A program made the translations under genes and the position numbers. Of a stretch of 64,000 nt of DNA, positions 25,879 through 36,730 are shown one piece after another (position 1 is the first letter of the stretch; each line of letters begins with the position of its first letter). The DNA is from Certhia americana (lineage: Eukaryota; Chordata; Aves; Passeriformes; Certhiidae), in contig CM031864.1 of the NCBI GenBank assembly GCA_018697195.1, forward strand, positions 16,132,263 through 16,196,262. The letters run 5' to 3'. The notes under the pieces are model-generated. The model was not told the DNA's origin. It saw only the letters and a program-made list of their open reading frames with translations, and did no database searches.

Positions 25879-26630
25879 TGTTGGGGGTTGGGTTGCTTTC
25901 TTATAGAATTTTTTCCCAGATGTTGCTAGGAAGCTGATTGCTGGGTGCTTGTGGGTACTTATGGGTGCTTGGGAAAGACAAAGGAGGCAGCTAAGTCAGG
26001 AACAGGGTGGCACTCGGATTTCACTTTGCTCTGGGTAGTTTTGCTCTCGGAGGGAACTGCCAGGACTGCTCTGCTCGGGACTGAAGCGATCTCTCACCAT
26101 CCCTCACCTGGAGCTCAGCTCGGAGTGACCCACCACCGTCGGTTCGTGTGTCCCCCAGGATTTCAGAACCTGTCCTTTCCCTGCCCTGCCGGGAGCTCCT
26201 GCCCCACTGCCCTGCACCCGCTGCTGATTCAGTTTTGCTCGGGGGTTTCCCCACGCTGTGTTCTACACCCTGTGCCTATCCGGGACATTTCTACAGCTCC
26301 AGCTACCGCTGCTGAGCCTCGGATACATCTCGTCCCCCGGGACTGCTGCTGGCTCTGGCAGCTTGTGACAGTACCAAAGGGGGGAAGGGGCCAGAGGAAA
26401 ACTGTGACTGTGTTGGGCGTTTTTTTTGTTTGTTTGGTTTTTTCTCTCTCTAGTTCTGCTTGTTGATAACACCATAGTTATTGTTGTTAACTTATCTTGT
26501 TAGACGCACTAGTAAAGAACTGTTATTCCTACCCTCACATCTTTGCGTAAGACCCCTTTAATTTTAGACTTATAACAAGTCCAAGGGAAGCTTCTGTTAG
26601 CAGACACCCCTGTTCTTCCAAACTAAGACA
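25879..26630 (+). mobile_element. Solo LTR, GC-rich, ERVL-like, with intact target duplication
   Basis: This starts TGTTGGGGG and ends CTAAGACA, 752 bp, flanked by perfect GAAGG duplications. The last 120 bp (AGTAAA at 26511-26516, then ATTCCTACCCTCACATC, CTTTAATTTTAGACTTATAA, and the closing CTGTTAGCAGACACC...AAGACA) parallels the LTR at 19946-20727 and fixes the plus orientation. The U3/central part (25945-26400) is unrelated to that LTR, distinctly GC-rich and keeps many CpGs. It also carries a 173-codon open frame (25945-26466), whose translation is proline/serine/cysteine-rich and matches no retroviral protein. I treat it as a by-product of low stop density. No primer-binding site, gag or pol follows, so it is a solo LTR. 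Perfect target duplications and surviving CpGs suggest a fairly recent insertion. Confidence 0.92.
26511..26516 (+). promoter_or_regulatory. Variant poly(A) signal AGTAAA in LTR
   Basis: AGTAAAGAACT here matches the same position in the LTR at 19946-20727 and precedes the shared R-U5 segment. It is probably the LTR's polyadenylation signal. Confidence 0.6.
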
Positions 26631-26635
26631 GAAGG
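26631..26635 (+). repeat. Right target-site duplication GAAGG
   Basis: This is the exact copy of 25874-25878, directly after the terminal CA of the LTR. Confidence 0.85.
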
Positions 26636-27696
26636 ATAAGAAAGGAGCATGCACATGGAGATTTTTACCGTCAGCTTGTGAGAGGTTGAAGAACAAAAGA
26701 TTTCAGAGCAAATAGACCATGAAGTATGGGAAAAGAATGAAAGGGACAGAGGTTGAGATGGAAGTTTGTACATTACCTTCAAATAGACTGTTGTTTATTC
26801 TCTTCATAAAAAGTTTTTCTCCTACAGTGCTCTTTTCATTAAAAGAACATCTTTTCAAGTCTTTTACTTGGGATTATTTTAAAATTTGGTGCATCGATAT
26901 TCAGTTTTATTTACCCAATATCATTATTTAATGAATATCTTACTGCACAAATACTGAATACATATTTTGCTAGCTATAAAGTTACAGCTGCCTATTCCAC
27001 TGTTTCATTTTTAAAGCATTATTTTTCTACAAGAAAATTTGGCCAACAATTAACAAAATAATGGGCTAGCAAAGGTACTTCTCACATTGAGTCCTTAAAA
27101 TCCAATGCTGTGTTTTATAATCTCTATAAAGATTTCACAAACTTTTGAGAATATACCTCATGACTATTGTTGCACTTACCCGTACAGACAGCTGGGAAAA
27201 AATCAACATAGGCTGCTTTATAGAGCAATTTGCAGATACAATTTCCAGCTAGACTGAAGCAGATTTGATTATAAAAGATGGGGCTGAAGATAACCTGTTT
27301 TTTTTAAAGTTCTCTTCTTCTATAAGGTACTTGAATGGCCATAAAATGTTTTCAATAAAGAAAAATACACATATGCAAAGGTAGCATTCTGGAAATGGAT
27401 TTAGAATATTTTGTGATGAAATATCTGAAAAACTGTCTCACTACCAAAACCTACTTCCAGTCTTTCCTATATAGCAAGTACCACTGCTATTCAGTCACAC
27501 CCTTTATCCTTTGGGATACATCCACTAAATCCTGTTTACAGCCTTGGCAGCCTCTGCATCAGAGAGTGCCCTCACTACTTACCCTGAACCGCCAGACCCC
27601 TACAAAACCAAGTGGTAAAGCCAGTGGGTGACATCAATGTCTTGTCTGGTAAGTGTCTCTATTTTAAAAAAGAACCAAATCCAACTGCATGGAAAT
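26636..27696. other. Non-coding stretch, no gene recognised
   Basis: AT-rich sequence with short chance frames only. Confidence 0.55.
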
Positions 27697-27726
27697 AACA
27701 ACAACAACAACAACAATAATAATAAT
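27697..27726. repeat. Compound microsatellite (CAA)n(AAT)n
   Basis: A run of CAA trinucleotides passes directly into AAT trinucleotides. It is short and probably polymorphic. The leucine run in the reverse-strand open frame (27600-27812) is just this repeat translated. Confidence 0.9.
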
Positions 27727-28559
27727 GCTGTATTATTATCTACATAAGCAATGATGACCCACAAAAATATAAATTTTGAATTTATCTTCCATCCATTGTC
27801 GACTTCTAACAATTAGAAATGTCATTTGTTCACTCATAAATTGAAAAGCAGAATACAGTATCTCTGTTATCCACCCTGATAAACTCATTCTGCAGAAACA
27901 ACTGACAACAAGTAACAAAACCAATACATGAAATATCCTGTGCAAGGTACTGCATGCCTAATTCTATATGGGGCTGCAGTTCTATGTAGCAAGAGCTATA
28001 CAGTGTAAGAATCTTTTACAGAACGGGTTATTATTTCTAAAGCACCATAAGGAGTCTGGCAGACCATCAGACAGGATTAGTGATTATTCCTCCAATAATC
28101 ATTGTCTACCAATGCATATATACTGCTACATATTTATTATAAGCTACATGTTTATAGTTATAACTTATGTACATATTTCCACAAATTTTCTTGGAGAATG
28201 GCATTTTGCTACGAACTGAATGCAAAACCATAAACCAAGAGCTTCTCTGTTCTAACCTTCACTGCAGAAACAGGTTCTGGAGTTTGCAGCCTTCAGCAAA
28301 CCACTTCCTGCATTTGTAAAATGAAGATATAAACACCTGCTTGCTTACCTGGAGAAGCATACTGGAAAATTATTAGGCCTTCACAAGCAAAAGCCAAGCC
28401 TGACAAATTCACGGTGAATTTGGCAAGGAAATATTGCACAGTGCACTGCAATCCCAGTGTTCCTTCGGCACCCTATGGCATTTTCCCTGTATGCTTTCCA
28501 GGCTGAGTTTAAGTTTCTGTTTAAATTCCAAACCTGCAGACAGTTATTGCTGTTAAACT
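27727..28559. other. Non-coding stretch, no gene recognised
   Basis: No gene, RNA or repeat family is recognised. Confidence 0.5.
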
Positions 28560-28900
28560 ACAATCAGAGAATTTTGTCTCCCTGACTTCATGAGGATTAA
28601 TTAGATGCCTAAAGGTAAGGAATTAACCAAGTGCTTGTAGAATGAAGGCTTGATTTGGTGAAGGGCAAATATTCCCAATTGATAATGTATAAATAAAAAT
28701 AATGCCTAATTTACTTCCATTACTAATGCTTTATATAATATATAATTGGAAGCAAATTAGCAATTTATTTTAAATTGTTTGCATACAAATCTTGTTTTCT
28801 TTTAAGATTAGAAATCAACGGCCATTTCTCTTCTAATTTGATGTTGTCGTCACATATTACAGAGACTAAGCATAAGGGGCTTTTTATTTTAAATTATCTC
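28560..28900. promoter_or_regulatory. Possible conserved non-coding element
   Basis: A complex, non-repetitive AT-rich block with many homeodomain/POU-type words: GGATTAATTAGATG, CCCAATTGATAATG, TATAATTGGAAGC, TTGTTTGCATAC. No open frame is present. Such composition is frequent in conserved enhancers of vertebrate developmental genes. That is inference from composition only. Confidence 0.25.
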
Positions 28901-31900
28901 ACTATGTACTGAAGTTAATTATTTGATAAAACACTACTCAACAGAAATAAATACAACTAAATAATAGTCAAATATAATCTCATATTTTTATTAATCTAGA
29001 GGAGTTTCATATTTGATGCACATACAAGAATTTTAGAGAACCTTTTTAAAAAGTATTTTGAAGATCCTGCTTGTATTTTTCATAAAAATTACAAGAAAAT
29101 GGTTCATGTAACTGACAATGTTAATAAATTATATATATAGTTAATATTATTACTTTTGTGAAACAGTCACCATATTCCTCAAAACAACCTGATCCTTTCT
29201 ATTCAAAAGGAAGTAAAGAAGTCTCACAAATACCAGTTAAAGACTGATTCTCTCAAAGATGATTCCTTGAAAAATAATGACTGATAGCAGTGTTAAGACC
29301 TTATATTGGTAAAATATGACACAAGTCAGCAGCAGGAGTCCACAGAAATCCAACTACACACTTCTCACATCAAGGTTCAGCCAGAATACCCAGATTTTCT
29401 TAAGCCTCTTGGTTCTCTCTCAGCCTCGCTCCTCAGCTGAACGTATGTGAATATCATTCTGGGTCCATCATAAGTTAAAGCATAATTACTTGTGTGTTAA
29501 AGTAGTATGGGCACTTGCCACAGTCAGCAAAAGCAAAGTTACTACCATTGATCATGTACCCTTCAGAGTTCTAATTCTTGCAAGTATGACACATTCCTGT
29601 GGAAGGACACAGGAAACATGAATTCAAGAGGCTTTTTGTGAGGTACACAGTGAAAACAAACCCCATCAAGGCAGATAACTTTTTCACTGCATAGATTATC
29701 AGACCAGAATATCACAAACAATTGGCCTAGATGGAACTTTCCAAGCTCATAGGCAGAGGGAAAGTAACAGGATAAACTACCTTCCCTGCTTCCCTGGATT
29801 TTTTTAAATAAAAAATATCACCTTTGTTTCATCCCTAACTACAACTTCCTATGACTCATGTCAATTCTTCTCACTTGTCCATGACAACTGCATTTATCAT
29901 AATCTGGAAAATAAATCTAAAAATTGTATGTCCTCTCAGTCTAGAACACAAGCCCCTATTCTTTGAGTACTCTAGGGATAAATTCCCTGACCTTGACTGA
30001 GCAGTAGGTGTTGTCAGCTTCCTCTCTCCTGTGATGACTGAAGTTTGTCCAGGAGACATGAGTCTCTGTTAAATCCTTACCACTCCTCCCCAGAAGACAT
30101 CAGTTTACATAGAAATTATTTGCAAGAATACAAATTACCTCATTTGCAGCCAAATTAGGAACAAAACAAAATTTAGCAACTGTGAAATAGTTGCTCCTCT
30201 CCAACCATATAATGGTTGGATATATTAATGTACATGCCTTTCTCTCATTTGGGAGATGCATACCAGTCATGAGATTTTTGATATTACATGCATTTTCCAA
30301 AACTCCCTAAAAATGGTGTTAATAATTTGAAAGACAATATAAAGAATTTCATCTGTAAATATGCTCCACTCCTCAATTTCCAGTGGCATAAACACTAGTG
30401 TTCAACATAATGCAAGTGGAAGTAACACTGAATATTCTGCTTGACAGAAGTCAGGCTTCCTAAGGAACACTCTTCCATGCAGTTCTGGATTCAAGCAGTT
30501 CCAACACTGTCTGTTTTCTAAGAAGACTAGATCCTTAATGGAAAAGCTGCTTCTAGCTATGTGTTCATTAGACTTGGAAATGGAGAGTCACTCTTCTAGC
30601 CTGGAGTCAGAAGGTGGGCTTTCTTGGAGGCAGGGTTGATAGCTTTTGAATACCAGATGAAGTCTATAGATACGAGACTGGTGTCAAATGACAAGAGCCT
30701 TAAGCAGATGGATGACAGTGTGTGTGCACTATAGGCTGTTGTTAATTTACTAGCTAGAGATAATGCTTCTATAAAATTAAAAATGAGTCACTGGAAAACA
30801 GCCCTGAGAGGCCATAGCCTGCAGATTTCAGGCCTCCTGGCAAGCCTGCATTGTGGAGGATATGTTTTTATAGAATTATGAAAATTAAAATTGCATGTCA
30901 GAGAGAAAGAAAATGTAATTGTTTCTCTTACTAGCTATTTAAGCTATTCATAGTTTGGATTTGTAATTCAAAAGTACATATTCAGTATAATGGAACAAAC
31001 TAGTCATAGAAACTCATAGACAAGATACACATGAGCAATGGCAAACATAATTTTAATGAATTTTCAAGTGTCAAGATGTGGAGTTTTGTGTCTGGAACTA
31101 TGCTTTCATGGTTTTAGCATTATCATATATGAAGACGCTCCTTTTCACTATTGCTCTGCATAGGACTTTTTACTGCTATTGGGTTATGTTGGAAATAACT
31201 TTTCCTCTGCTTTTACCTAGGAATGAAAATTTCATGTCATACCTCTTGCAAGAGTGTCAATAGATTTATATATCATAACATAGACAAGGCTGCCTCATTG
31301 TTTCATTGCTTCAAATACAAGACCTGAGATCAGATTCAATGTAAAATTTTTGTGAGAGTCCATTTTGATAAAGAAGAAATCTTTATTGCCAAAGACAAAA
31401 AAAGGGAACTGTGAAGAGTAAGTACACAGGTCTTAGCATAGTTCCCATGCTACCATTTACTGGGAGGGATACTACTTACTATGCAATGTAGAACTTCCTG
31501 GGCCACTCAAGACCATCATCATCTCAAGAAAATAGTGACAAATTCAAACAATCTGCCATCCTGAGAGGCTGGATCTAGCTGTCTATACAGCCAAAATTGT
31601 TCTTGATCCCTACAGGTATTTATCAAAGGCCCTAAAACAATTTAATCCACTGCCTGACAACCAAATTCCAACAGATGTGAAAAATGTGCTGTAGAAAACA
31701 CAGTTCTAACACCTAGACGATTCCTTTAATATTCTCATCTATCCAATACATAACAATACATAACATAATAAGTAACAATACCTTACAATTTTTCGGCATG
31801 TTTTGCCCCTACCATTGTTGGTGAATATATCCCTTTGGATACCATCACCCCTAGAATTCCATCTTAAAAACACAAAAGAAACCACATGATAGTGACAAAG

Positions 31901-34047
31901 GCAGAAGAAACCAAACCTTGTGATGCCCATTCAGGGTTCACATAATTTTTAATACACAACCCCAGTGAGCTGATGTAGAAAGCCAGCAACACTATTCCAC
32001 CCTACCCCAAGTCAGCGCCATTGAGTCCAGCAGTATTATTGATGGTTTACATGCATGTGAATGAGCACAGAATTAAATATGACATATATAAAGAGATGTT
32101 CTTCAAAGCTTAAAAAGAGATGAGAGAAAGGAAGGGGAAGAATATGCAAACAGTGAATTAGTTATCCTGCATAATATAGTACAATCAAGGTCACATGTAA
32201 ATATTTATGTATATAAATACATAATACTGCCCATGCAATATTGTGCCAATTCTTTTCAGACAGTGAGAGTGACAGAGACCTCTGCGCAGCAACAGACGTT
32301 TTTCAGCTTTAGAAGACTTTAATACAGAAGTGTCTACTATAGAGATTTTAGTCACAAACACATGCAAGTGTTACAGTGCAGCACCTCTCATTTCCACTTG
32401 AAGGTGAAAGGCTGACTTTACAAAAAAGTTTTTTTTTTCAGTCCTATGCAACACCACCTGTCTCATCAGCAGGACCACTCTAAAGGGATGGGCCTCAAGG
32501 CACCTCAGTCCCAAGATTCTCCATGCCTCATTCTTCATCCACGCTGCTAGTAATGTACCATCACTGGCACAGTTACACCTGAACACTCTGGTGCTGCCAA
32601 ACACCTGGCTTTATTTTCCACTGTCCAAATGAAAAATAAGCATAATCTGCTATTTGAGGATACAGCAAATGAGGGAGTTCATGACAAATTGTGTTGGTTT
32701 ATGCAGAATAGTGATAATAAGATACAAATGAGAATTTTTTGCTTAATGAATAATACTAATCACGTTTCAACAAATGCTGTGCCCTTCTAATTAGAGAGAA
32801 TGCATAAAATCAGCTTAATTTATTTGTGACTAGTTATACATAGTTTAAATATTTACTAGAGATTTACTCTAACGTTTGAAATTATTTTAAACAGCTATTG
32901 CAGTAAAAGCAGACCTAGTAATGTAAAAGAAGTTACAATTCTAACTTCTGCCCTCCCTTTCGTTATGTAGCGTGTGATGTATGCCCTCAGTTTTCAAGAA
33001 GCAACAGAAAGGATATTATTGATTTACATGCTAATTCTCTGACTGTTACTAATTTTCTTGATTCCTGCTTCCAAAGTTGCACTTCCAACATTCATCACTG
33101 TAGTACACTAGAGGGGCTGAGCATCTTTTTCAATAAATTACAGGAACTATGACTAATTATAGTGATATTAACTATGCAAAGTAATGTGTAACTTAAAATG
33201 GATACGTTTATCATTTCAAATTATGCTTTTGACTCTTGATGGCCTAATACATGGATGCCTTTTCTTTTTTTCATGCAGATTATGAACCCTGCTATATTTT
33301 TTAAAAAATTTGTTTCACAAATAGAGGCAAACGTTATGAATTTGATGAATGGAAAAAATCATTTACATCTCATGTAATGCCTAGTGGGTAAAGGACAAGA
33401 TTAGTACCAAGGGCAAGTAGGGCCAAATGCTGACTGTTATAGCAAAGCACTGAGGATTCAGCTTGAGCAGTGCCATCAGAAGGTATTTGGCCTATAGGAT
33501 TTGTACCCTTTTCTTTATGTCTTACTAATGCTAGAAAGCTAATTGTGAAAGTTGCTTGGCTGATAATACCAACGGCATCAAACAGTCAAAGCAAAAACAA
33601 GTGCAACTGACTTTCAACAGTTAGGAAAGTATATTACAAAGGTTTGAAATACAGAAGCTTTAAAACAATGGCAGTGCAGCTGGGCATGTGCAAAAACTCT
33701 GCATAGCAGCAGGACTTTCTAGCAGCACCAAATTGTTGTAGTTTTCCCTCCAATGTGGAAGAAACAGCCTCTGTCTTCTCAGCCATTTTCACATTACCTA
33801 GTATTTCATGGTACAGATGTATAGCTCTTAGTAAGCAAACCAAATTAAGGAATAATGTACACTGGTGTGTTGAAGAGACATTGTCAGAGAAATTAAAGAG
33901 ACTAAAGCAGTACAAATAGACAGGGCCAAATTTTCCTACAGAATTTGAAGGAATTGACCACTAGAGATCAAAGAGTCGGGACAGATCCTTCCATATAGTT
34001 AGACTGTTATTTTCCACGATGTCAGAATAGTCTAAGGGGGATTCTAT
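28901..34047. other. Non-coding stretch, no gene recognised
   Basis: About 5 kb of AT-rich DNA without a recognisable gene or repeat family. Frames are short and without motifs. No tRNA-like or snRNA-like fold is evident. Confidence 0.55.
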
Positions 34048-34062
34048 AAAAAAAAAAAAAAA
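34048..34062. repeat. Poly(A) tract, 15 nt
   Basis: An uninterrupted run of 15 A after GGGGGATTCTAT. I see no poly(A) signal or flanking target duplication that would mark a retroposed transcript. Confidence 0.85.
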
Positions 34063-34500
34063 CACGGAGACATCTCCAGGGGTTTACCAGAGGAACATCT
34101 GGACTTTGGACCTCCACCATTACTTCCCTGTTTAGCCAACACATCCACTTGTTCTTAGTTTTGTGAAGGGTGCTCTCATGCTTGCATGATGCTGTCCTTA
34201 AAATACGTCACCTTTCCTGGGCACGTTTCCACTTCAGCATTGCATCATATGGGTTCTGAATGCTAGTTTTCTCAATCAAAGCTGACTCTCCTGAGGTCCA
34301 GAGACTTCACTCTGGCACACTCCTTCCCCATTTCCTTCAGTCTATTGACCTCTACTATATAATGGTGACTACAGCTATGACTACCATTGATTACCACATC
34401 ATCAACCAAACCTTTAGTGTTAGTTGACAGCAGCTGTGAATCACCCCAGCTGGCTCTTCTAATATCTGAATCAAGAAGTTAACCCTGCCACCCTCCAGAA
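34063..34500. other. Non-coding stretch next to an LTR
   Basis: Somewhat GC-richer than the surroundings. Minus-strand frames are broken by stops. It may be the decayed continuation of the retroviral remnant at 34501-35058 or plain host DNA; nothing in it is diagnostic. Confidence 0.35.
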
Positions 34501-34668
34501 ATTTTTTGGTCACCCAATATCTGCCCTTTCATCAGATGTCAGTTCTTCCAAGGGTAAAGAAGTGTAAACTTGAGGCGGCATGGCAGGAGCAGCTGAGGCC
34601 ACCACCTTCCCAAGAGTGTGCTCCTCGGAAGGGATAGCTCCTGTGCCCAGTACACACACATGCCGAGT
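34501..34668 (-). pseudogene. Possible decayed retroviral coding fragment (uncertain)
   Basis: On the minus strand, an open frame leaves the LTR at 34669 and continues to a stop at about 34510. Its translation has a proline- and acid-rich stretch with MPPQVY, loosely like a PPxY late-domain context in gag proteins, followed by LPLEELTSDE. Beyond the stop the frame is broken. No primer-binding-site sequence lies between the LTR end and this fragment, which argues against a simple LTR-leader-gag order. It may instead be host sequence that happens to be open. I describe it but do not assign a protein. Confidence 0.2.
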
Positions 34669-35058
34669 TGTTGAGTTATGCGTTGGTGAGGAGAGAGACA
34701 CAGGAGGAGTTTTTGTTTGATGTTCCCAGGAGTTTATTATCCTCCCTGGAAAAGGCTCAGGTTCAAAACCTGGAGGATAAAGGAGGGTCCAGGGTTGTTA
34801 AGGTGAAGGTGGAGCAATAGAACTGAGGGCCAATAATCTGAGGGTTCTTGGGGGTACAAAGGCAGGGTTACAAAACAACAACCAACCAGGGGTCAGGGTA
34901 GGAGTGGCAAGGAAAGCGAATAGAGAACAGGGAATCTTCCAGAACTGGAGTGTGAATAAGGGATGACATAACTTGGATAATTAACATAAAATAGCAAGGG
35001 ACTGTGGGAGAGTGCGCCTCAAATGGGGTTCTCATCCCAAGGATGCAGTCCCTCAACA
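34669..35058 (-). mobile_element. Probable LTR of an endogenous retrovirus, minus strand
   Basis: On the minus strand the segment begins TGTTGAGG and ends CTCAACA, a perfect 7-bp inverted terminal match with TG...CA ends, 390 bp. It has a canonical AATAAA (plus-strand TTTATT at 34733-34738) about 65 bp before its end, as expected for an R-U5 arrangement. Just upstream on the minus strand (35059-35066) is a G-rich GTTGGGGGA stretch, like a short polypurine tract. This suggests a 3' LTR with remnants of the internal region at higher coordinates. The flanks CCGAGT and TCCCCC do not match, so there is no target duplication for a solo LTR. It differs from the two ERVL-like LTRs, and its length fits an ERV1- or ERVK-type LTR. 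Confidence 0.65.
34733..34738 (-). promoter_or_regulatory. Poly(A) signal AATAAA in minus-strand LTR
   Basis: AATAAACTCC on the minus strand sits near the 3' side of the predicted LTR, where the R-region signal is expected. Confidence 0.5.
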
Positions 35059-36345
35059 TCCCCCAACGTTTTGTGGGATGCAACATAAACTGATGTCTTA
35101 ATTAAAATGCCTTCCAAAATTATACAAAATTACAGGTATTTCAGTTATGCGGTTTTATAACTCTGAAGTGGACCTTTTGCATATATTTATAATGTCAGTT
35201 TATGGTGGCTTGAGGACCTGAAGTGCTAATCTTCATCCCACTGGATAACAGGCAATAAGTTATCTTATGATTCAATGAAACATCATTCCAAAGCTTCAGC
35301 ACTTTTGCACAGCAGAGTAAATTAGGCCAGTACATCATTCAAAGAACAACAGAAAACACAAGAAGTACTACTGAAGAGCTTTGGGGTAAATATCCCTATT
35401 CCTATATCTACAGAAGACCTGACAAATTAGCACAATATTTTGGAATAAAGCTGGAGAAGGTTTGGAGAAGAGTTTGCCGAGTTATAATCACAGCTGGACT
35501 TCTGATTTCTTGAGATTGAGTAAGTAGTCTAGTACTTCTAACCTATTGTTACTAATATTTCCAGGTTTCCAGGTCTCCTTTCTTCTCATCTTTGCTACTC
35601 TGGGAATAGCTGGGTCAGCTGACTGTCAGTTTGGTGTTACTATCTGCACAGCCCAAGTCTTTTCTCATCAGCAGAAAATGAAGATTCTACTTCTAACCTG
35701 GACATCACCAAAACCATGAATATATAAATCAACCCCATTTTTAATGGTACACTCTTGTGGCTATTTGTCCATCATCTCAGCTGGGTATGTGAGATGAACA
35801 CTCACTGAAGATAATTCTGGCTCTTAGAAACATGTTGGTAACCAGGAAGGAAACCTTCCTCTCATAAGAGGAAATCAAATGCCCTTCCCAGAGGCCTTTA
35901 AGAAAGGCTTTTCCAAACAGCTTCCAGGAGAGTTCCTGACTTTCCAACCTGCTTACTTTATCCCTGTGACTACTGCACTGGCCCTGCTTCCTGCTTTGTA
36001 CCAGAATGTCACCAGAAGAGACAGACCTGTCACTGAGGCTCCTATTACTTCTAAGGGGGTTGCTAGAGCCAGGGGCATCAGTGATGTCAGTGCTGCTTAG
36101 AGGGTCTGCTCCTATTTTCCATCCTTCATCTTCCACTATTCTCCAGCTTATCATGTAGTCTACGTATAAGTCTATCTTCTATGGAGTTTACAGAACCACT
36201 GCCTGCACAACCCACGTACCTCAGCTGGTCCCTAAATACTGGCCCATGCCTAAAAGAATGGAAAGAGAATTTGCAAAACTGAGTCTTAAAAGAGTTTGAG
36301 TGCACTAATGCACTCTCTTGAAACTCCAAATACAGCACAAAGTAG
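35059..36345 (-). other. Possible decayed retroviral internal region (uncertain)
   Basis: If the LTR at 34669-35058 is a 3' LTR, this is where the internal region should lie. Within it, 35777-36154 (minus) is a 125-codon open frame with a serine- and arginine-rich N-terminal half, in a GC-richer patch. A second frame (36126-36338) overlaps it upstream. Neither shows a protease, polymerase or envelope motif I recognise, and no matching 5' LTR is found at higher coordinates. It may equally be ordinary host DNA. Confidence 0.25.
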
Positions 36346-36730
36346 AACCACAGAATAATTTGTTTTGGAAATCACAGAAGGTCACCTCATACAACCCCTG
36401 CTCAAAGCAAGAGTCAAAAAGGCAAGGCTTAGTCAAGATCTAAACATCCACAAGGAAGCAGGGTAACTTGTTCCAGTATGTGATCACTATCATGGGGAAG
36501 AAATTAAAATCCTTATATATAATGAAAATGTTTTAGATCCTAACTTTTATCTGCTGCCTGCCATCCTGCCACTGCATCTCTCTGAGAAGAGTCTGTCTCT
36601 GTCTTTTTTAGATCCTCCCATGAGGTAGCTGTAGACAGCAATAAGATACCTCCATAGCCTTCTCCTCTTAGCTATGAGCAAATCCAACTCTCACACTCTT
36701 CTTGTATGTAATGAGCTCCAGAAACCTTCA
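36346..36730 (-). mobile_element. Old, diverged CR1 LINE fragment
   Basis: On the plus strand the order of words follows the reverse complement of a CR1 3' region. There is a degraded CACAGAATAATTTG start, then GGTCACCTCATACAACCCC, CTTGTTCCAGTATGTGATCAC, TGAGAAGAGTCTGTCTCTG, AGCAATAAGATACCTCC and TCTTCTCTT-like text. The element is therefore on the minus strand. Many substitutions and small indels make it clearly older than the copy at 5307-5859. No ORF survives. Confidence 0.8.

Noticed and set aside
25945..26466. 173-codon plus-strand frame
   Set aside because: It lies wholly inside the GC-rich part of a solo LTR, where stops are sparse, and its translation resembles no retroviral or host protein.
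19946..26630. The two ERVL-like LTRs as the ends of one provirus
   Set aside because: No gag, pol or primer-binding sequence between them, their U3 regions differ, and the second LTR has its own target duplication on both sides.
27600..27812. Minus-strand frame with a leucine run
   Set aside because: The leucine run is the (CAA)n(AAT)n microsatellite read in reverse.
34048..34062. Poly(A) as a retroposon tail
   Set aside because: No poly(A) signal upstream and no bracketing direct repeat found.
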